Positions 28,179 through 37,640 of a stretch of 64,000 nt of DNA are shown here, piece after piece; position 1 is the stretch's first letter; every line of letters starts with the position of its first letter. Location: the NCBI RefSeq assembly GCF_001580365.1, contig NZ_CP014480.1, positions 2,605,008 through 2,669,007 of the forward strand, given 5' to 3'. Made by a program: the position numbers and the translations under genes. Under the pieces are notes generated by a model. It saw nothing but the letters and a program-made list of their open reading frames with translations, was not told the DNA's origin and did not search any database. This DNA comes from Kocuria turfanensis. GTDB lineage: Bacteria > Actinomycetota > Actinomycetes > Actinomycetales > Micrococcaceae.

Positions 28179-28247
28179 GCGGTCCTCGGAGCCGTGCCGG
28201 GCGAGACCGTCCGCGGTGCACGCGCTCCACGAACGGGGGTTCGGCAG

Positions 28248-29144
28248 ATGTCCTCGAGAACGCCACGACCGGCCCGGGCGCTGAGCGCCGCGGCGGCCCT
28301 CCTGCTCCTGGCCTCCTGCGGGGCCCCCGCGGGGGAGGAGCCGGCGGGGGAGGGCGCGGGTCCGGCCGCCGGCGTGACGGCCACCGCGGCAGAGTCCCCG
28401 GCGGGTCCGGGCCCCGCCTCGGAGGGCCCCACGACCGGCCCGGCGGAGAGTCCCGCGGCGTCAGGGTCCCCGGCCGACCCGGGGACGGAGGCGCCCACCG
28501 GAGGCCCGACGGCCTCGGCGACCCCGGTCGAGACCCCCACGGCCGGCAGCCCCACGGGTGGACCGGCCGCTCCGGGGGAGCTGGTGACGTACGCGGGCAC
28601 GGCCGCCGACGCGGCGTTCGCCTTCGAGCTGCCCGCGACCTGGACGGTGGACGGGCAGTTCTCGGACGTCGGCGGCACGGTGACGGTGCTCGGACCGGAC
28701 GGGACCCCGGTCGGCCAGCTGTCGGTCCTCGTCGCCTGGGGCGCCGAGTGCGGGCCCGACTGCACCCAGCCGGCTGTGGTCCACCTCGGCGACGTCCCGG
28801 GCACCGTGCCGCTGTCCAGCAGCGGGCCGTTCGTGGTGCGCTCCGTGGCCATGGACCTGACCGGCTCACCCCGGCTGCGCGAGATCAACGGCTGGCAGGA
28901 CCACGTGCGGCTGACGACCTCGCTGACCGACGCCGACGTCCCACCGCCCACCACCATGCTCCCGCACGTCCTGTACGGCCTGGGGCTGGTCGAGACCGGG
29001 GTGGTCGCGCCCAACGGCATCACGTACCGCACGGTCATCTTCAGCTCCGTCCACGACTTCCCCACCGTTGCGGCGGCCGAGGCGTACGCCGCGACGGAGG
29101 AGCACCGGCAGGTCCAGGCGATGATCGCCTCGTTCCGCGCCTGA
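28248..29144 (+). CDS. Putative lipoprotein, unknown function
   Basis: A 298-residue protein with lipobox LLASCG near residue 23. A Pro/Thr/Gly/Ser linker of about 80 residues (28-110) probably spans the cell wall. It carries a globular C-terminal domain (about 115-298) starting AFAFELPATWTVDG, with a Cys pair in GAECGPDCTQP. The layout resembles mycobacterial LpqN-type surface lipoproteins, but I do not recognise the domain with certainty. It stands alone with its own likely promoter. Confidence 0.65.
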   Translation: MSSRTPRPARALSAAAALLLLASCGAPAGEEPAGEGAGPAAGVTATAAESPAGPGPASEGPTTGPAESPAASGSPADPGTEAPTGGPTASATPVETPTAGSPTGGPAAPGELVTYAGTAADAAFAFELPATWTVDGQFSDVGGTVTVLGPDGTPVGQLSVLVAWGAECGPDCTQPAVVHLGDVPGTVPLSSSGPFVVRSVAMDLTGSPRLREINGWQDHVRLTTSLTDADVPPPTTMLPHVLYGLGLVETGVVAPNGITYRTVIFSSVHDFPTVAAAEAYAATEEHRQVQAMIASFRA

Positions 29145-29325
29145 GCCCGGGGGCGCCGCCGGAGCGCGGGACCGATGGACGGGGCCGGGGCGAGACCTGC
29201 GGGCCGGATCGGCCCGTGCACCCGGTCCGCGACCGGCGTGCACCGACACCTCGTGGCCCGGGATGGCCTAGGGTCACTGGTCAGGCGGTGGCACCGCAGC
29301 CACCCGTGACCCGAGAGGCCCTCCC

Positions 29326-29643
29326 GTGCACAAGATGATCGTTCTCTACCCCGAGCCCGAGGACCGGGCGGCGTTCGTGAGCTACTACGAGTCCACCCAC
29401 CTGCCCCTGGTCCAGCAGCTGCCCGGGCTGCTGGACTGGCGCTACAGCGTGGAGGTCGACGCCGCCGGCGGCCGCTCACCGTACTTCGCGGTGTTCGAGG
29501 CCGACTTCGAGGACGCCGAGGCCATGCGCGCGGCCCTGGCCTCGCCGGAGGGCGCCGCCGTCGGCGCGGACGTGCCCCACTACGCCACGGGCGGGGCCGT
29601 GGTGCTCGACTACCCGGTGAGCGGTCCCGCCCCGGCGTCCTGA
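29326..29643 (+). CDS. EthD-family small protein
   Basis: A 105-residue ferredoxin-like (dimeric alpha-beta barrel) protein. The EthD pattern is clear: MIVLYPEPEDRAAFVSYYESTHLPLV near the start and FEADFEDAEAMRAALASPEG near residue 50. Such proteins accompany oxygenases and other catabolic enzymes, often without known activity. The GTG start follows CGAGAGG loosely. It converges with the IclR gene 20 nt away. Confidence 0.75.
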   Translation: MHKMIVLYPEPEDRAAFVSYYESTHLPLVQQLPGLLDWRYSVEVDAAGGRSPYFAVFEADFEDAEAMRAALASPEGAAVGADVPHYATGGAVVLDYPVSGPAPAS

Positions 29644-29663
29644 CGACGACGGCGCGGGCCCTC

Positions 29664-30509
29664 CTACTCGGGCTTGTCGACGGGCACGTAGCCCATGCGC
29701 CCGCTGACCCGCTCGCCGGCCTCCCTGAGCTCCTCGACGAGGTCGGTCATCTTCTCCTCGGTGAACCGGAACGCCGGACCCGAGACGCTGATCGAGGCGA
29801 TGACCGTGCCCAGATGGTCGCGCACGGGCACGGCGACGGAGTTCAGCCCGATCTCGAACTCCTCGCACACGGTGGCGTAGCCCTGCGCGGCCACATCGAT
29901 CAGCTGCCGCTCCAGCTGCTTCCGCGACGTGATCGTGCGGGCGGTGAGGGCCGGCAGCCCCCGGGTGCGGAGGACACGGGCTCGCTCGTCGGACGACAGG
30001 CCGGCCAGCAGGACCTTCCCGCTGGCTGTGGCGTGCAACGGGGTCAGGCTGCCGATCCAGTCGTGGGTCGCGATCGAGGAGGGGCCCATCTCCTGGTCCA
30101 CGTTGACGGCCTGGCCCTCGCGCAGCACCGCCAGGTTGACCGTCTCGGAGTGGGTTCTCGCGAGGCGGCGGATCTCGTCGCGTGCCTCGGCGACCACGCT
30201 CAGACGGCCGGGAATCGCGTGGGCCAGCCGCAGGATGCCGAAGCCGAGCTCGTACCGGCTGCCGTCGCTGGGGTGGTGCACCAGGCCCCGGGCCTCCAGC
30301 GCACCGAGCAGCCGGGACGCCGTGGACTTGTGCACGCCCAGCTCCGCGGCCACCTCGGTCACCGTGGAGCCGCCGGTGCGGGCGAGGACCTCGAGCACCG
30401 TGATGGCGCGGTCGACGGACTGGACACCGCCCGGGGTCACCCCGTCGGTGGTGGTCTGCTCCTTCGAGGCATCGGACGCGATCAGAGGTCTGGGATCGGA
30501 GGAGGACAT
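29664..30509 (-). CDS. IclR-family transcriptional regulator
   Basis: Regulator of 281 residues: about 30 polar residues, IclR winged helix at about 35-100 (TVTEVAAELGVHKSTASRLLGAL), then the effector domain to the end (SASGKVLLAG-like TASGKVLLAG near 180, EFEIGLNSVAVPV near 230). It lies directly downstream of the BCCT transporter on the same strand but after a strong terminator, so it is probably expressed separately. It is the natural candidate to control the betaine-type cluster and the GTTGC sites upstream. GGAG precedes the ATG. Confidence 0.88.
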   Translation of the reverse strand: MSSSDPRPLIASDASKEQTTTDGVTPGGVQSVDRAITVLEVLARTGGSTVTEVAAELGVHKSTASRLLGALEARGLVHHPSDGSRYELGFGILRLAHAIPGRLSVVAEARDEIRRLARTHSETVNLAVLREGQAVNVDQEMGPSSIATHDWIGSLTPLHATASGKVLLAGLSSDERARVLRTRGLPALTARTITSRKQLERQLIDVAAQGYATVCEEFEIGLNSVAVPVRDHLGTVIASISVSGPAFRFTEEKMTDLVEELREAGERVSGRMGYVPVDKPE

Positions 30510-30549
30510 GACTCCATGGTAGCCAATAGCAGATGTCACGCTCCGGGCG

Positions 30550-30587
30550 CGACTCCGGCCGCCGAGCGGTCTCGGCGGCCGGAGTCG
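30550..30587 (-). terminator. Strong hairpin terminator after BCCT gene
   Basis: A perfect 17-bp stem (30550-30566 with 30571-30587) capped by a CGGT tetraloop, between the BCCT stop and the IclR start. No T-run, as is common in high-GC genomes. Confidence 0.75.
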
Positions 30588-30633
30588 TGCGAGGAGCTGC
30601 CGGGCCGGTCTGGTGCCCCGGGCCGGCACATGG

Positions 30634-32619
30634 TCAGGACGGGTTGCTCTCCTTCTTCCGGCCCCGGCTGGTGTGCCCGTTCTGCCCGTTCTGGGGGGCG
30701 TAGATCGGCTGACCGGCGGCGGTGGCGTCCACGGCCCGGAACTGGGCCGTGGGCGGATCCGTGCTCTCCTGGGTGGCCAGGGTGAACTTCTGGTGCCCGT
30801 ACCGGTCCACGGCCGTCCGCACGGTGCGCCGCATGACGGAGTCCGACAGGCGCTGGCGCAGCCACATCGGGTCGGCGGCCAGATCGCGGGTCAGGGCGAT
30901 GCAGAGCAGGAACATCACCAGCACGAACGGCAGGGCGGCCACGATGGTCATCCGCTGCAGTCCGCCCAGCGCCTCGGCAGGCGTGTTCCCGCCGGCCAGC
31001 AGCATCACGGCCGCGACCCCGCCCATCAGCACGCCCCAGAAGATCACGACGGGCTTGGACGGCTCCAGGCTGCCGCGGGAGCTGAGCGAGCCCATCACGA
31101 TGGACGCGGAGTCGGCGCCGGTGACGAAGAAGATCGCGGTCAGGACCATCGCCAGCACGGCCAGCCCGACGGTGAGGAACTGCGGGGCGCCGAGGCCGTT
31201 GAACATGTCGTAGATGGCCCCGTCGAAGGAGATGGTGGGAACGCCGTCCACGAGGGTCGCGATCCCGTCCCCGGTGTCGGGGGTGGCCTCCGCGGTCTGC
31301 TGGATGTGGATGGCGGTGCCGCCGAACACGGCGAACCACAGCAGGGACACCAGGGAGGGTACGAGCAGCACCCCGGTGACGAACTGGCGGATGGTGCGGC
31401 CGCGGCTGATGCGGGCGATGAACATGCCCACGAACGGGGTCCAGGAGATCCACCACGCCCAGTAGAAGACCGTCCAGCTGGACAGCCACGCCCGCATCGA
31501 CTCGTCGCCGACCGCCTCGGTGCGGGCCGCCATCTCCGGCAGCTGCTGGAAGTAGGAGCCGATCGCCGAGGGGATGAGGTTGAGGATGAACAGGGTCGGA
31601 CCCACCACGAAGATCACCACGGCCAGGAGCACGGCCAGCACCATGTTCGTGTTGGCCAGGAACTGGATGCCGCGCTCGATCCCGGACACCGCCGAGGCCA
31701 CGAAGCAGAACGTGAGCACCGCGATGATCAGCACCAGCATCGGGGTGGCGACCTGTCCCACGACCCCGTTGAACTGCAGGCCGCTGCCGATCTGCAGGGC
31801 GCCGAGCCCCAGCGAGGCGGCGGAGCCGAAGAGGGTGGCGAAGATGGCGAGGATGTTGATGACCTTCCCCCCGATCCCGTCGACCGCACGGCGCCCGAAG
31901 AGCGACACGAACGCCTCCGAGAGCAGGTTCTTGCGGCCCAGCCGGAACGTGCTGTAGGCGATGGCGATGCCCAGCACCGCGTACATGGCCCACGGGTGCA
32001 GGGTCCAGTGGAACAGGGACGTGGCCATCGCGGTCTCGATGGCTTCGGCGGTGCTGGCGTCCACCGTGGACGGGGGTGGGGAGATGTAGTGGAACAGGGG
32101 CTCGGCCACTCCGTAGAACATCAGGCCGATCCCCATGCCGCAGGCGAACATCATCGAGATCCACGAGGCGGTCCTGAACTCGGGCCGCTCCCCGTCCTTG
32201 CCCAGCGGGATGGTGCCGAAGCGGCCCAGGGCAAGCCACAGGACGTAGACCACGAACAGGGAGGACAGCAGCACGAAGATCCACCCGGTGTTCTCCAGCA
32301 CCCAGCCCAGGGCCGTCGTCGAGACGGCGGACAGGTTCTCGGTGCCGACGAAGCCCCAGATCACGAAGGCGACGACCAGGGCGCCGGTCACGACCATGAT
32401 GCCCTTGTCCAAGCCCTTCAGCCCGTGCAGGGCCGCGGGGAAGGACCCTCGCCGTTCGATCACGCCCTCTCGGAGCTCCCCGAGGATCTTCGTCTCCTCG
32501 GCCTCCGCCTCGTGCAGCATCGTCGTGTCGTCCACCGGCGGCATCGCGGGCGGCTCCCCTGGCGGGGTCGTGGCCCCGGTGGCGGACGAAGGATCGATGT
32601 GGTGGTCGTCGTGGCTCAA
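30634..32619 (-). CDS. BCCT family betaine/carnitine/choline transporter
   Basis: Secondary transporter of 661 residues. About 90 cytosolic N-terminal residues precede twelve helices. The family signature SWTVFYWAWWISWTPFVGMFIARISRGRTIRQF (given here by its core WWISWTPFVGMFIA) lies near residue 390. The C-terminal about 90-residue polar tail may sense osmotic state as in BetP. A TTG start is preferred: GGGGGAG lies just before it and it overlaps the Rieske stop (TTGA). Coupling to a demethylating oxygenase suggests uptake for catabolism rather than osmoprotection alone. Confidence 0.9.
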   Translation of the reverse strand: MSHDDHHIDPSSATGATTPPGEPPAMPPVDDTTMLHEAEAEETKILGELREGVIERRGSFPAALHGLKGLDKGIMVVTGALVVAFVIWGFVGTENLSAVSTTALGWVLENTGWIFVLLSSLFVVYVLWLALGRFGTIPLGKDGERPEFRTASWISMMFACGMGIGLMFYGVAEPLFHYISPPPSTVDASTAEAIETAMATSLFHWTLHPWAMYAVLGIAIAYSTFRLGRKNLLSEAFVSLFGRRAVDGIGGKVINILAIFATLFGSAASLGLGALQIGSGLQFNGVVGQVATPMLVLIIAVLTFCFVASAVSGIERGIQFLANTNMVLAVLLAVVIFVVGPTLFILNLIPSAIGSYFQQLPEMAARTEAVGDESMRAWLSSWTVFYWAWWISWTPFVGMFIARISRGRTIRQFVTGVLLVPSLVSLLWFAVFGGTAIHIQQTAEATPDTGDGIATLVDGVPTISFDGAIYDMFNGLGAPQFLTVGLAVLAMVLTAIFFVTGADSASIVMGSLSSRGSLEPSKPVVIFWGVLMGGVAAVMLLAGGNTPAEALGGLQRMTIVAALPFVLVMFLLCIALTRDLAADPMWLRQRLSDSVMRRTVRTAVDRYGHQKFTLATQESTDPPTAQFRAVDATAAGQPIYAPQNGQNGHTSRGRKKESNPS

Positions 32620-33782
32620 CGGACTCCCCCTTGGCTCTGCAGCGCGGACTGGGTCGGGAGGGTGTCGCCGACTTTTTCGGTGATCCAGTCGTGGAAGGCG
32701 CCGATGTGGTGTTCGGAGGGGACGAGGACGCCGCCGGTGGCGTAGATCTTGGAGGCCATGGCGGGTTGGCAGCGTTCGCAGGCGTCGAAGTCCTGCTGGT
32801 TGACGCGGTGGAACAGTTCCACGGAGGCGGAGACGTCCTTGCCGGATTCCACGACCGAGGGCAGGTAGAGCCAGTCGCACTCGACGATGGTGTGGTCGGC
32901 GGCCATCGGGAACATGCGGTGGATGATCACGTGGTCGGGGACGAGGTTGACGAACACGGTGGGTTTGATGGTGATCGCGTAGTAGCGGCGGTCGTGGTCC
33001 TCGTCGACGCCGGGGAGCTTGTCGAGGCCTTCGGAGCCGTCGACGGTGAAGCCGGCGACGTTCTCGCCGAACTCGGCGCCGTGGCCGACGAAGTACTGGG
33101 CGGCGAGGCCGTCGGCGAACTCGGGGAGGACCTCGGTGAGTTCGGGGTGGATGGTGGCGCAGTGGTAGCACTCCATGAAGTTCTCGATGATGAGCTTCCA
33201 GTTGGCCTTCACGTCGTAGGTGATCCGCCGGCCCAGGGCGAGGTTGGCGATGTCGTAGCCCTCGATGGCCTGGGTGTCGCCGAGGCGTTCTTCGATGTCG
33301 CCCATCACGTCGTCCTCGAAGGAGGGGGGGTTCTCGGCCAGGCAGACCCAGACGTAGCCGAGGTACTCGCGCACCGGGATGGTGACCAGCCCGTATTCCT
33401 GGCGGTCGATGTCGGGCATCTTGGTGAGGTTGGGGGCGGCGATGAGCTTGCCGTCGAGGTCGTAGGTCCAGGCGTGGTAGGGGCACTGGAAGGAGCGGTT
33501 GGCCTGTCCGGTGTCCTCCATGCACAGTTTCACGCCGCGGTGGCGGCAGATGTTGTAGAAGGCGCGGATGCCGTGCTTGCGGTTGCGGGTGATGATGATC
33601 GATTCCCGGCCGATCTGCACGGTGCGGAAGGCTCCGGGCTTGTCGAGGTCGGCCGCGCGCACGGCGCAGAACCACATCTGCTCGAAGATCCGTTCCTGCT
33701 CGGCGCGGAAGACGGCCTCGTCCACGTAGCTGGATCCGGGCAGGGTGGAGATCAGGGACTCCGAGACAACATTGGTCGACAA
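32616..33782 (-). CDS. Rieske non-heme iron oxygenase, GbcA-like (glycine betaine/quaternary amine)
   Basis: Oxygenase alpha subunit of 388 residues. The Rieske [2Fe-2S] motif is CRHRGVKLC...CPYH, with Cys-X-His near residue 80 and Cys-X2-His about 18 residues on. The catalytic-domain motif ENFMECYHCATIHPEL near 205 holds the bridging and iron-ligand residues. It most resembles enzymes that N-demethylate glycine betaine, carnitine or stachydrine; betaine is favoured by the BCCT gene coupled to it. The TTG start is supported by AAGGAG 6 nt upstream. Product would be a dimethyl amine plus formaldehyde. Confidence 0.85.
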   Translation of the reverse strand: MSTNVVSESLISTLPGSSYVDEAVFRAEQERIFEQMWFCAVRAADLDKPGAFRTVQIGRESIIITRNRKHGIRAFYNICRHRGVKLCMEDTGQANRSFQCPYHAWTYDLDGKLIAAPNLTKMPDIDRQEYGLVTIPVREYLGYVWVCLAENPPSFEDDVMGDIEERLGDTQAIEGYDIANLALGRRITYDVKANWKLIIENFMECYHCATIHPELTEVLPEFADGLAAQYFVGHGAEFGENVAGFTVDGSEGLDKLPGVDEDHDRRYYAITIKPTVFVNLVPDHVIIHRMFPMAADHTIVECDWLYLPSVVESGKDVSASVELFHRVNQQDFDACERCQPAMASKIYATGGVLVPSEHHIGAFHDWITEKVGDTLPTQSALQSQGGVR

Positions 33783-33833
33783 TTCGTACTCCTTACGACG
33801 TACTGCGGAACGGGTGGGGCGGGTGGAACGGTT

Positions 33834-35135
33834 TCATGCCCCGGCCGCGGCGACCGCCGCGGTCGGGGAGGCGGCGGTGGCGGTGGCGGCGGCGGCGGCC
33901 GGGGACGCGGCGGCGACAGCGGCGGCCACGGACTGGGCAGCCTCGTGCGGCGGGGCAGGGGTGCGGGCGGCAGCGGAGATCTTCTCCAGGGTCTTGCGCC
34001 AGCGGCCGAAGAGCTTGATCTGGTTCCAGCCCAGCACCGCGACCGGTTCCTCCCCGGCGTAGTAGACGGCCAGCAGGGAGTCCTCGCCGGGGCCGCCGTG
34101 CTCGTAGGCCACCCGATCGGCGCGGGAGGCGTCGCCGGCGAACTGCAGGCGGGTGCCGTACTGGTCGGACCAGAAGTAGGGAGGCTTCACCGCCGGCAGG
34201 GTCGCCGGGTCGGCGCCCAGCAACGCGGACACGGCCACGCCCGGGCGCTGGGCGGCCCCCGTCCAGTGCTCCACCCGCTGGTGGCGCCCGGTGACCGGCT
34301 CCCACCAGGCGGCGCAGTCACCGACCGCGACGACCCCCGGGAGGCTGGTGCCCCCGACCGCGTCGCAGACCACACCGTTGCCCAGCTCGATCCCGGAGCC
34401 TTCCAGCCACCCGGTGTTGGGGATCGCCCCGATGCCCACGACCACGACATCGGCGGGCAGCACCCGCCCGTCGGCCAGGTGCACCGCGCTGACGGATCTG
34501 TCGGTGCGGGTGAAGTCGGCGATGTCGGCCCCGCAGATCAGCTCGACCCCGGCGGCCTCGTGCAGCCCGGCGACGACCGCGCCCAGCTGGGCCCCCAGCG
34601 GCCCGCACAGCGGGGTGGGGGACTTCTCCAGCACGGTGACCTCCATGCCCAGCGCGTGGGCGGTGGAGGCGACCTCGGCGCCGATGAACCCGGCCCCGAT
34701 CACCACCATCCGGCCACCCGCGCGCACCAGCTCGCGCAGCTTCTGCGCATCGGCGATGGTGCGCAGGCTCACCACGTTGGTCGCGTCGGCGATCTGGGGC
34801 AGGGTCCGGGGGGAGGCGCCGGTGGCGATCACCAGGGCGGGGGCGTGCACGGTGGTGCCGTCGGCCAGGTGGACCGTGCGGGTGGACGGATCGAAGGAGA
34901 CCGCCCGGGTCCCGAGAATCCACTCCGCGTCCAGGGCCTCCGTGTCGGTCTCCAGGGTCAGATCCGCAACCTCGATCCGCCCGGCCAGGAAGTCCTTGGA
35001 CAGCGGCGGACGGTCGTAGGGACGCTGCAGCTCATCACCGATGATCACCACACGCCCGCCGAACCCGAGGCTGCGAGCCGCCCGCGCGGCCGACAGACCG
35101 GCCAGCGAGGCTCCGACAATGACGAGGGACTCCAT
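33834..35135 (-). CDS. FAD-dependent ferredoxin/rubredoxin-type reductase
   Basis: Electron-transfer flavoprotein of 433 residues: FAD motif IVGASLAGLSAARAARS at the N-terminus, RPYDRPPLSKDF near 40, NAD motif VVIGAGFIGAEVAS near 145 and FAD motif VVAVGDCAAWW near 270. It would supply electrons to the Rieske oxygenase but carries no iron-sulfur domain, so a separate ferredoxin is needed and none is encoded nearby. The last about 43 residues are an Ala-rich low-complexity tail beyond the normal end of the family. AAAGGGG precedes the ATG. Confidence 0.88.
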   Translation of the reverse strand: MESLVIVGASLAGLSAARAARSLGFGGRVVIIGDELQRPYDRPPLSKDFLAGRIEVADLTLETDTEALDAEWILGTRAVSFDPSTRTVHLADGTTVHAPALVIATGASPRTLPQIADATNVVSLRTIADAQKLRELVRAGGRMVVIGAGFIGAEVASTAHALGMEVTVLEKSPTPLCGPLGAQLGAVVAGLHEAAGVELICGADIADFTRTDRSVSAVHLADGRVLPADVVVVGIGAIPNTGWLEGSGIELGNGVVCDAVGGTSLPGVVAVGDCAAWWEPVTGRHQRVEHWTGAAQRPGVAVSALLGADPATLPAVKPPYFWSDQYGTRLQFAGDASRADRVAYEHGGPGEDSLLAVYYAGEEPVAVLGWNQIKLFGRWRKTLEKISAAARTPAPPHEAAQSVAAAVAAASPAAAAATATAASPTAAVAAAGA

Positions 35136-35569
35136 GAAGGACCCCTTTCAGATCAGTGGGTGCGGGAACAGCAGTGCGGCGCCGGGCGGGTGGACCTCTC
35201 GGCTCGTTGCCGCGTACTGCGCAACGTGCTTCATATTGTGAGGTTCAGCGTGATGCGTCCCACATTGGCCTGTCAAGCATTCCGGTCGACTTTTCCTGCG
35301 CGCGTCCCGGGGAGGCCGCGATTCCCGACAGCACGGCGGACCCGCCGGACAATGTTGCGCACTGTGACCCACGTTGCACAGGGCAGGACGTCTGCCCGTT
35401 CCCCGGCTCCTTCCGGCGTCGAGGGCGCGAAGCACACTGGCCCAGGAAGGCGGCGTCGACGGCATGAGCGGGTGCACGCCGACGGAGCTCGAGGAGGACC
35501 TCATGTCACCGGTGCGGCGGTGCTCCGCGAGGTGCTCCGTGAGGTGATCCGCGGGCCCGGGAGGGGTGC
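35136..35569. promoter_or_regulatory. Regulatory intergenic region with GTTGC sites
   Basis: No gene is seen here. It holds the palindrome CGTTGC-N10-GCAACG (35205-35226), a direct repeat ATGTTGCGCA / ACGTTGCACA with 19-bp spacing (35352-35380), and TTGACA on the minus strand (35271-35276). These lie upstream of the FAD reductase gene and are candidate operators for the IclR protein. Confidence 0.5.
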
Positions 35570-36655
35570 TCAGCGTTCGAGGTCGCCGCGGATGAAGGCC
35601 TCCAGGTTCGCCCGGGCGGTGTCGTCGGCCTGCTGCTCGGGCGGGAACTTCATGAAGTACGCCGCCGCCGAGGTCAGCGGCCCGCCGATCCCGCGGTCCA
35701 GGCCGATCTTCGCCGCCCGGATCGCGTCGATGATCACCCCGGCCGAGTTCGGGGAGTCCCACACCTCCAGCTTGTACTCCAAGGAGATCGGGGCGTTGCC
35801 GAAGCCGTGGCCCTCCAGCCGCACGAAGGCGAACTTGCGGTCATCCAGCCACGGCACGTGGTCGGAGGGGCCGATGTGCACGTCCTGGGTGCCGAACTCC
35901 CGCACCACGTTGGAGGTCACCGCCTGGGTCTTGGAGATCTTCTTGGACTCCAGCCGGGTGCGCTCGAGCATGTTCATGAAGTCCATGTTCCCGCCCACGT
36001 TGAGCTGATAGGTCCGGTCCAGCACGTAGCCGCGGTCCTCGAAGAGCTTGGCCAGCACCCGGTGGGTGATCGTCGCCCCGATCTGGGACTTGATGTCGTC
36101 CCCCACGATCGGCACCCCCGCGGCCGTGAACTTCTCCGCCCACTCCTCGGTGGAGGCGATGAACACCGGCAGGGCGTTGACGAAGGCCACCCCCGCGTCC
36201 AGGGCGGCCTGGGCGTAGAACCGGTCGGCGGCCTCGGAGCCCACCGGCAGATAGGACACCAGCACGTCCACCTGCGCCTCCCGCAGCGCCTGCGCGACGT
36301 CCACCGGCTCGGCGTCCGACTCCTGGACCATCTCCCGGTAGTAGGCCCCCAGCCCGTCCAGGGTCGGCCCGCGCTGGACGGTCACCCCGGTGTGCGGGAC
36401 CGGGGCGAAGACCATGGTGTTGTTCTGCCCGGCGGTGATCGCCTCGCACAGATCGACCCCGACCTTGGCGGCGTCGACGTCGAAGGCGGCCACGAACTGC
36501 ACGTCGGAGACGTGGTAGTCGCCGAAGACCACGTGCATCAGCCCGGGCACGGTCTCGCCCGGGTCGGCGTCGGCGTAGAAGTGCACGCCCTGGATCAGGG
36601 ACGAGGCGCAGTTGCCGACACCGGCCACGGCCACTCGGATCGGATGGTGGGACAC
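35570..36655 (-). CDS. ino1: Inositol-3-phosphate synthase
   Basis: Converts glucose-6-phosphate to 1L-myo-inositol-3-phosphate, the first step to mycothiol and phosphatidylinositol. The 361-residue length is that of the actinobacterial form. N-terminal NAD motif [31 protein letters not shown] near 190; [14 protein letters not shown] near 220; [16 protein letters not shown] near 300. GTG start with AAGGAGA upstream. It sits between a betaine demethylation cluster and an MBL hydrolase of the mycothiol type. Confidence 0.93.
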   Translation of the reverse strand: MSHHPIRVAVAGVGNCASSLIQGVHFYADADPGETVPGLMHVVFGDYHVSDVQFVAAFDVDAAKVGVDLCEAITAGQNNTMVFAPVPHTGVTVQRGPTLDGLGAYYREMVQESDAEPVDVAQALREAQVDVLVSYLPVGSEAADRFYAQAALDAGVAFVNALPVFIASTEEWAEKFTAAGVPIVGDDIKSQIGATITHRVLAKLFEDRGYVLDRTYQLNVGGNMDFMNMLERTRLESKKISKTQAVTSNVVREFGTQDVHIGPSDHVPWLDDRKFAFVRLEGHGFGNAPISLEYKLEVWDSPNSAGVIIDAIRAAKIGLDRGIGGPLTSAAAYFMKFPPEQQADDTARANLEAFIRGDLER

Positions 36656-36752
36656 GATTCTCCTTCGTCGTGAGGCCGGACGCAGCCGCCGTGGCGGCGT
36701 GCGGCCGACCTCTCGGGGTGTGGGGGTGAGGGGCGGGTGACGTGGTGATGTG

Positions 36753-36792
36753 CGCCCCGGGGGCCGCCGCGGGTCGCGCCGGCCCCGGGGCG
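36753..36792 (-). terminator. Terminator after MBL gene
   Basis: A GC hairpin with one bulged G (36753-36765 with 36780-36792) starts at the base after the MBL stop codon. Confidence 0.6.
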
Positions 36793-37533
36793 TCAGTGGC
36801 CGCGGTCGATCCACTCCTGCAGGTGGGGGGCCTCGGCGCCGATCGTGGTGGGGTCCCCGTGGCCGGTGAGGACCTCGGTGGCCGGCGGGAGGGTGAGCAG
36901 CCGGGTGCGGATGGACTCGATGATGGTGCCGAAGTCGGAGTAGGACCGTCCGGTGGCTCCGGGTCCGCCCCGGAACAGGGTGTCGCCGGAGAACAGCACT
37001 CCGTGTCCCCCGAGCTCCGGGGCGGAGAAGCACACCGAGCCGGGGGAGTGCCCGGGGGTGTGGAGGGCCACCAGGCGTGTGCCGGCCACCGTGATGCAGT
37101 CGCCGTCGGCGATCTCGGTGTCGAAGCCGGTGCCCGGGTGGACCTGTTCCCAGAGCATCGCGTCCGCCGGATGCAGGTGCACGGGCGCGCGGAGGGCCTC
37201 GGCCACCTCGAGCACGGAGCGGATGTGGTCGTCGTGGCCGTGGGTCAGGAGGACGGCGCGGGTGTCACGGGCCCCCACGGCCGCGGTCACGGCGTCGGCG
37301 TCGTGGGCGGGGTCGATGACGACGCACTGCTCGTCGTCGCCGACGATCCACACGTTGTTCTCCACCTGCCACGTGCCTCCGTCCAGGGAGAAGGTCCCGG
37401 AGGTCACCAGGCGCTCGACCCGGGTCCGCCCGGCGGAGTCGGCCGCACCGCCCGGAGGGGTGGCGGCCGGTCCCTGCTCCTCGCGGCCCGCGCCCGGCAC
37501 CGGAAGCTGCCCGGACACGCAGCCGGCGCTCAT
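36793..37533 (-). CDS. Metallo-beta-lactamase-fold hydrolase, mycothiol/formaldehyde-pathway type
   Basis: Glyoxalase-II-like hydrolase of 246 residues. Zinc motif THGHDDHI near residue 95, [12 protein letters not shown] near 160, [11 protein letters not shown] near 185 and the C-terminal [10 protein letters not shown]. The opening [24 protein letters not shown] is what I recall of the hydrolase usually paired with S-(hydroxymethyl)mycothiol dehydrogenase. An S-formyl-mycothiol hydrolase role fits the formaldehyde made by the nearby oxygenase (inference). A 40-residue N-terminal extension is present, but AGGAGG before this ATG supports the start. Confidence 0.82.
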   Translation of the reverse strand: MSAGCVSGQLPVPGAGREEQGPAATPPGGAADSAGRTRVERLVTSGTFSLDGGTWQVENNVWIVGDDEQCVVIDPAHDADAVTAAVGARDTRAVLLTHGHDDHIRSVLEVAEALRAPVHLHPADAMLWEQVHPGTGFDTEIADGDCITVAGTRLVALHTPGHSPGSVCFSAPELGGHGVLFSGDTLFRGGPGATGRSYSDFGTIIESIRTRLLTLPPATEVLTGHGDPTTIGAEAPHLQEWIDRGH

Positions 37534-37640
37534 CGTGCTGCCTCCTGGGGCCGGCCGGCCACGGGAACCGGCGCGGGGGCTGTCTGCCTGCGCCACCTCC
37601 GACTCCTGTCCGGGGACACCGCGCGGTCGACTCGGCGCAT
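37530..37640 (-). CDS. Possible 36-residue Arg-rich leader ORF
   Basis: ATG preceded by GAGGAAG at 5-nt spacing, 36 codons, ending in a TGA that overlaps the MBL start (ATGA). The product is Arg/Pro/Ala-rich with no recognisable domain. It could be a coupling leader or chance. Confidence 0.3.
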   Translation of the reverse strand: MRRVDRAVSPDRSRRWRRQTAPAPVPVAGRPQEAAR

